From Streptomyces sp. Alt3 (lineage in GTDB: Bacteria > Actinomycetota > Actinomycetes > Streptomycetales > Streptomycetaceae), in NCBI RefSeq assembly GCF_030719215.1, contig NZ_CP120983.1:7812001-7876000 (forward strand): a stretch of 64,000 bases of DNA. The letters run 5' to 3'. Position 1 is the first letter of the stretch. Each line of letters starts with the position of its first letter. A program made the translations under genes and the position numbers. This document shows, one piece after another, positions 61,773-64,000 of this stretch. The notes beneath the pieces were generated by a model. That model was given only the letters and a program-made list of their open reading frames with translations, did not search any database and was not told where the DNA came from.

Positions 61773-64000
<2,228 letters not shown>

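Overview
The window is a very GC-rich chromosomal segment (estimated, not counted, at roughly 70% G+C or a little above) with tightly packed genes, frequent GTG starts and 4-base ATGA/GTGA overlaps. A short chaplin, a melC1/melC2 tyrosinase pair, a SigB/SigF-type sigma factor with a SpoIIE-type phosphatase, and a B12-dependent methylmalonyl-CoA mutase operon all point to Streptomyces. I see no tRNA or rRNA gene, CRISPR array, insertion sequence, integrase or prophage module.

Layout. 1-5.3 kb holds the end of a GH13 alpha-glucosidase, a cupin, a YihY/BrkB membrane protein, a GNAT protein behind a perfect CebR-like palindrome, an unusual binding protein without a signal peptide, zinc-independent ribosomal protein L31 and a PfkB sugar kinase. 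5.4-14.4 kb holds an acyl-CoA oxidase-like gene, then a cobalamin riboswitch driving a btuF-btuC-btuD transporter, with a CbiZ cobinamide amidohydrolase nearby and two PRC-barrel proteins. 15.2-20 kb holds a SUKH protein and a minus-strand sulfur operon metY-metX-sulfite oxidase, in which metX has no ordinary start codon. 20.1-26 kb holds a stress sigma factor, a GNAT protein, a membrane PP2C phosphatase, an ABC-F protein preceded by an 8-codon leader ORF and structured RNA, and a Nudix hydrolase. 26-32 kb holds a secreted phosphodiester glycosidase/metallophosphoesterase fusion and dhaKLM.

32-38.6 kb is the most novel-looking block: an epimerase with a zinc-ribbon-like insert, a GT2 glycosyltransferase, a DUF2064 transferase, a methyltransferase, a small membrane protein, a membrane-fused molybdopterin oxidoreductase and a polytopic membrane protein. 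The epimerase and the polytopic-protein genes carry closely similar promoter regions, so the block probably acts as one glycan or glycolipid pathway.

38.7-55 kb is concerned with the cell surface: a secreted GH26 hydrolase, a P450 divergent from melC1-melC2, a chaplin, and an eight-gene minus-strand exopolysaccharide operon (initiating sugar transferase, two GT4 enzymes of which one is frameshifted, ligase/polymerase, MurJ-type flippase, deacetylase, Wzz-type chain-length protein, FemAB/GNAT-like protein). It is divergent from phosphoglucomutase, which would supply glucose-1-phosphate. 55-64 kb holds a short Rho paralogue, mutA-mutB-meaB, and the end of a UvrA-type ATPase. The B12 transporter, CbiZ and the B12-dependent mutase make corrin supply and use a recurring theme.
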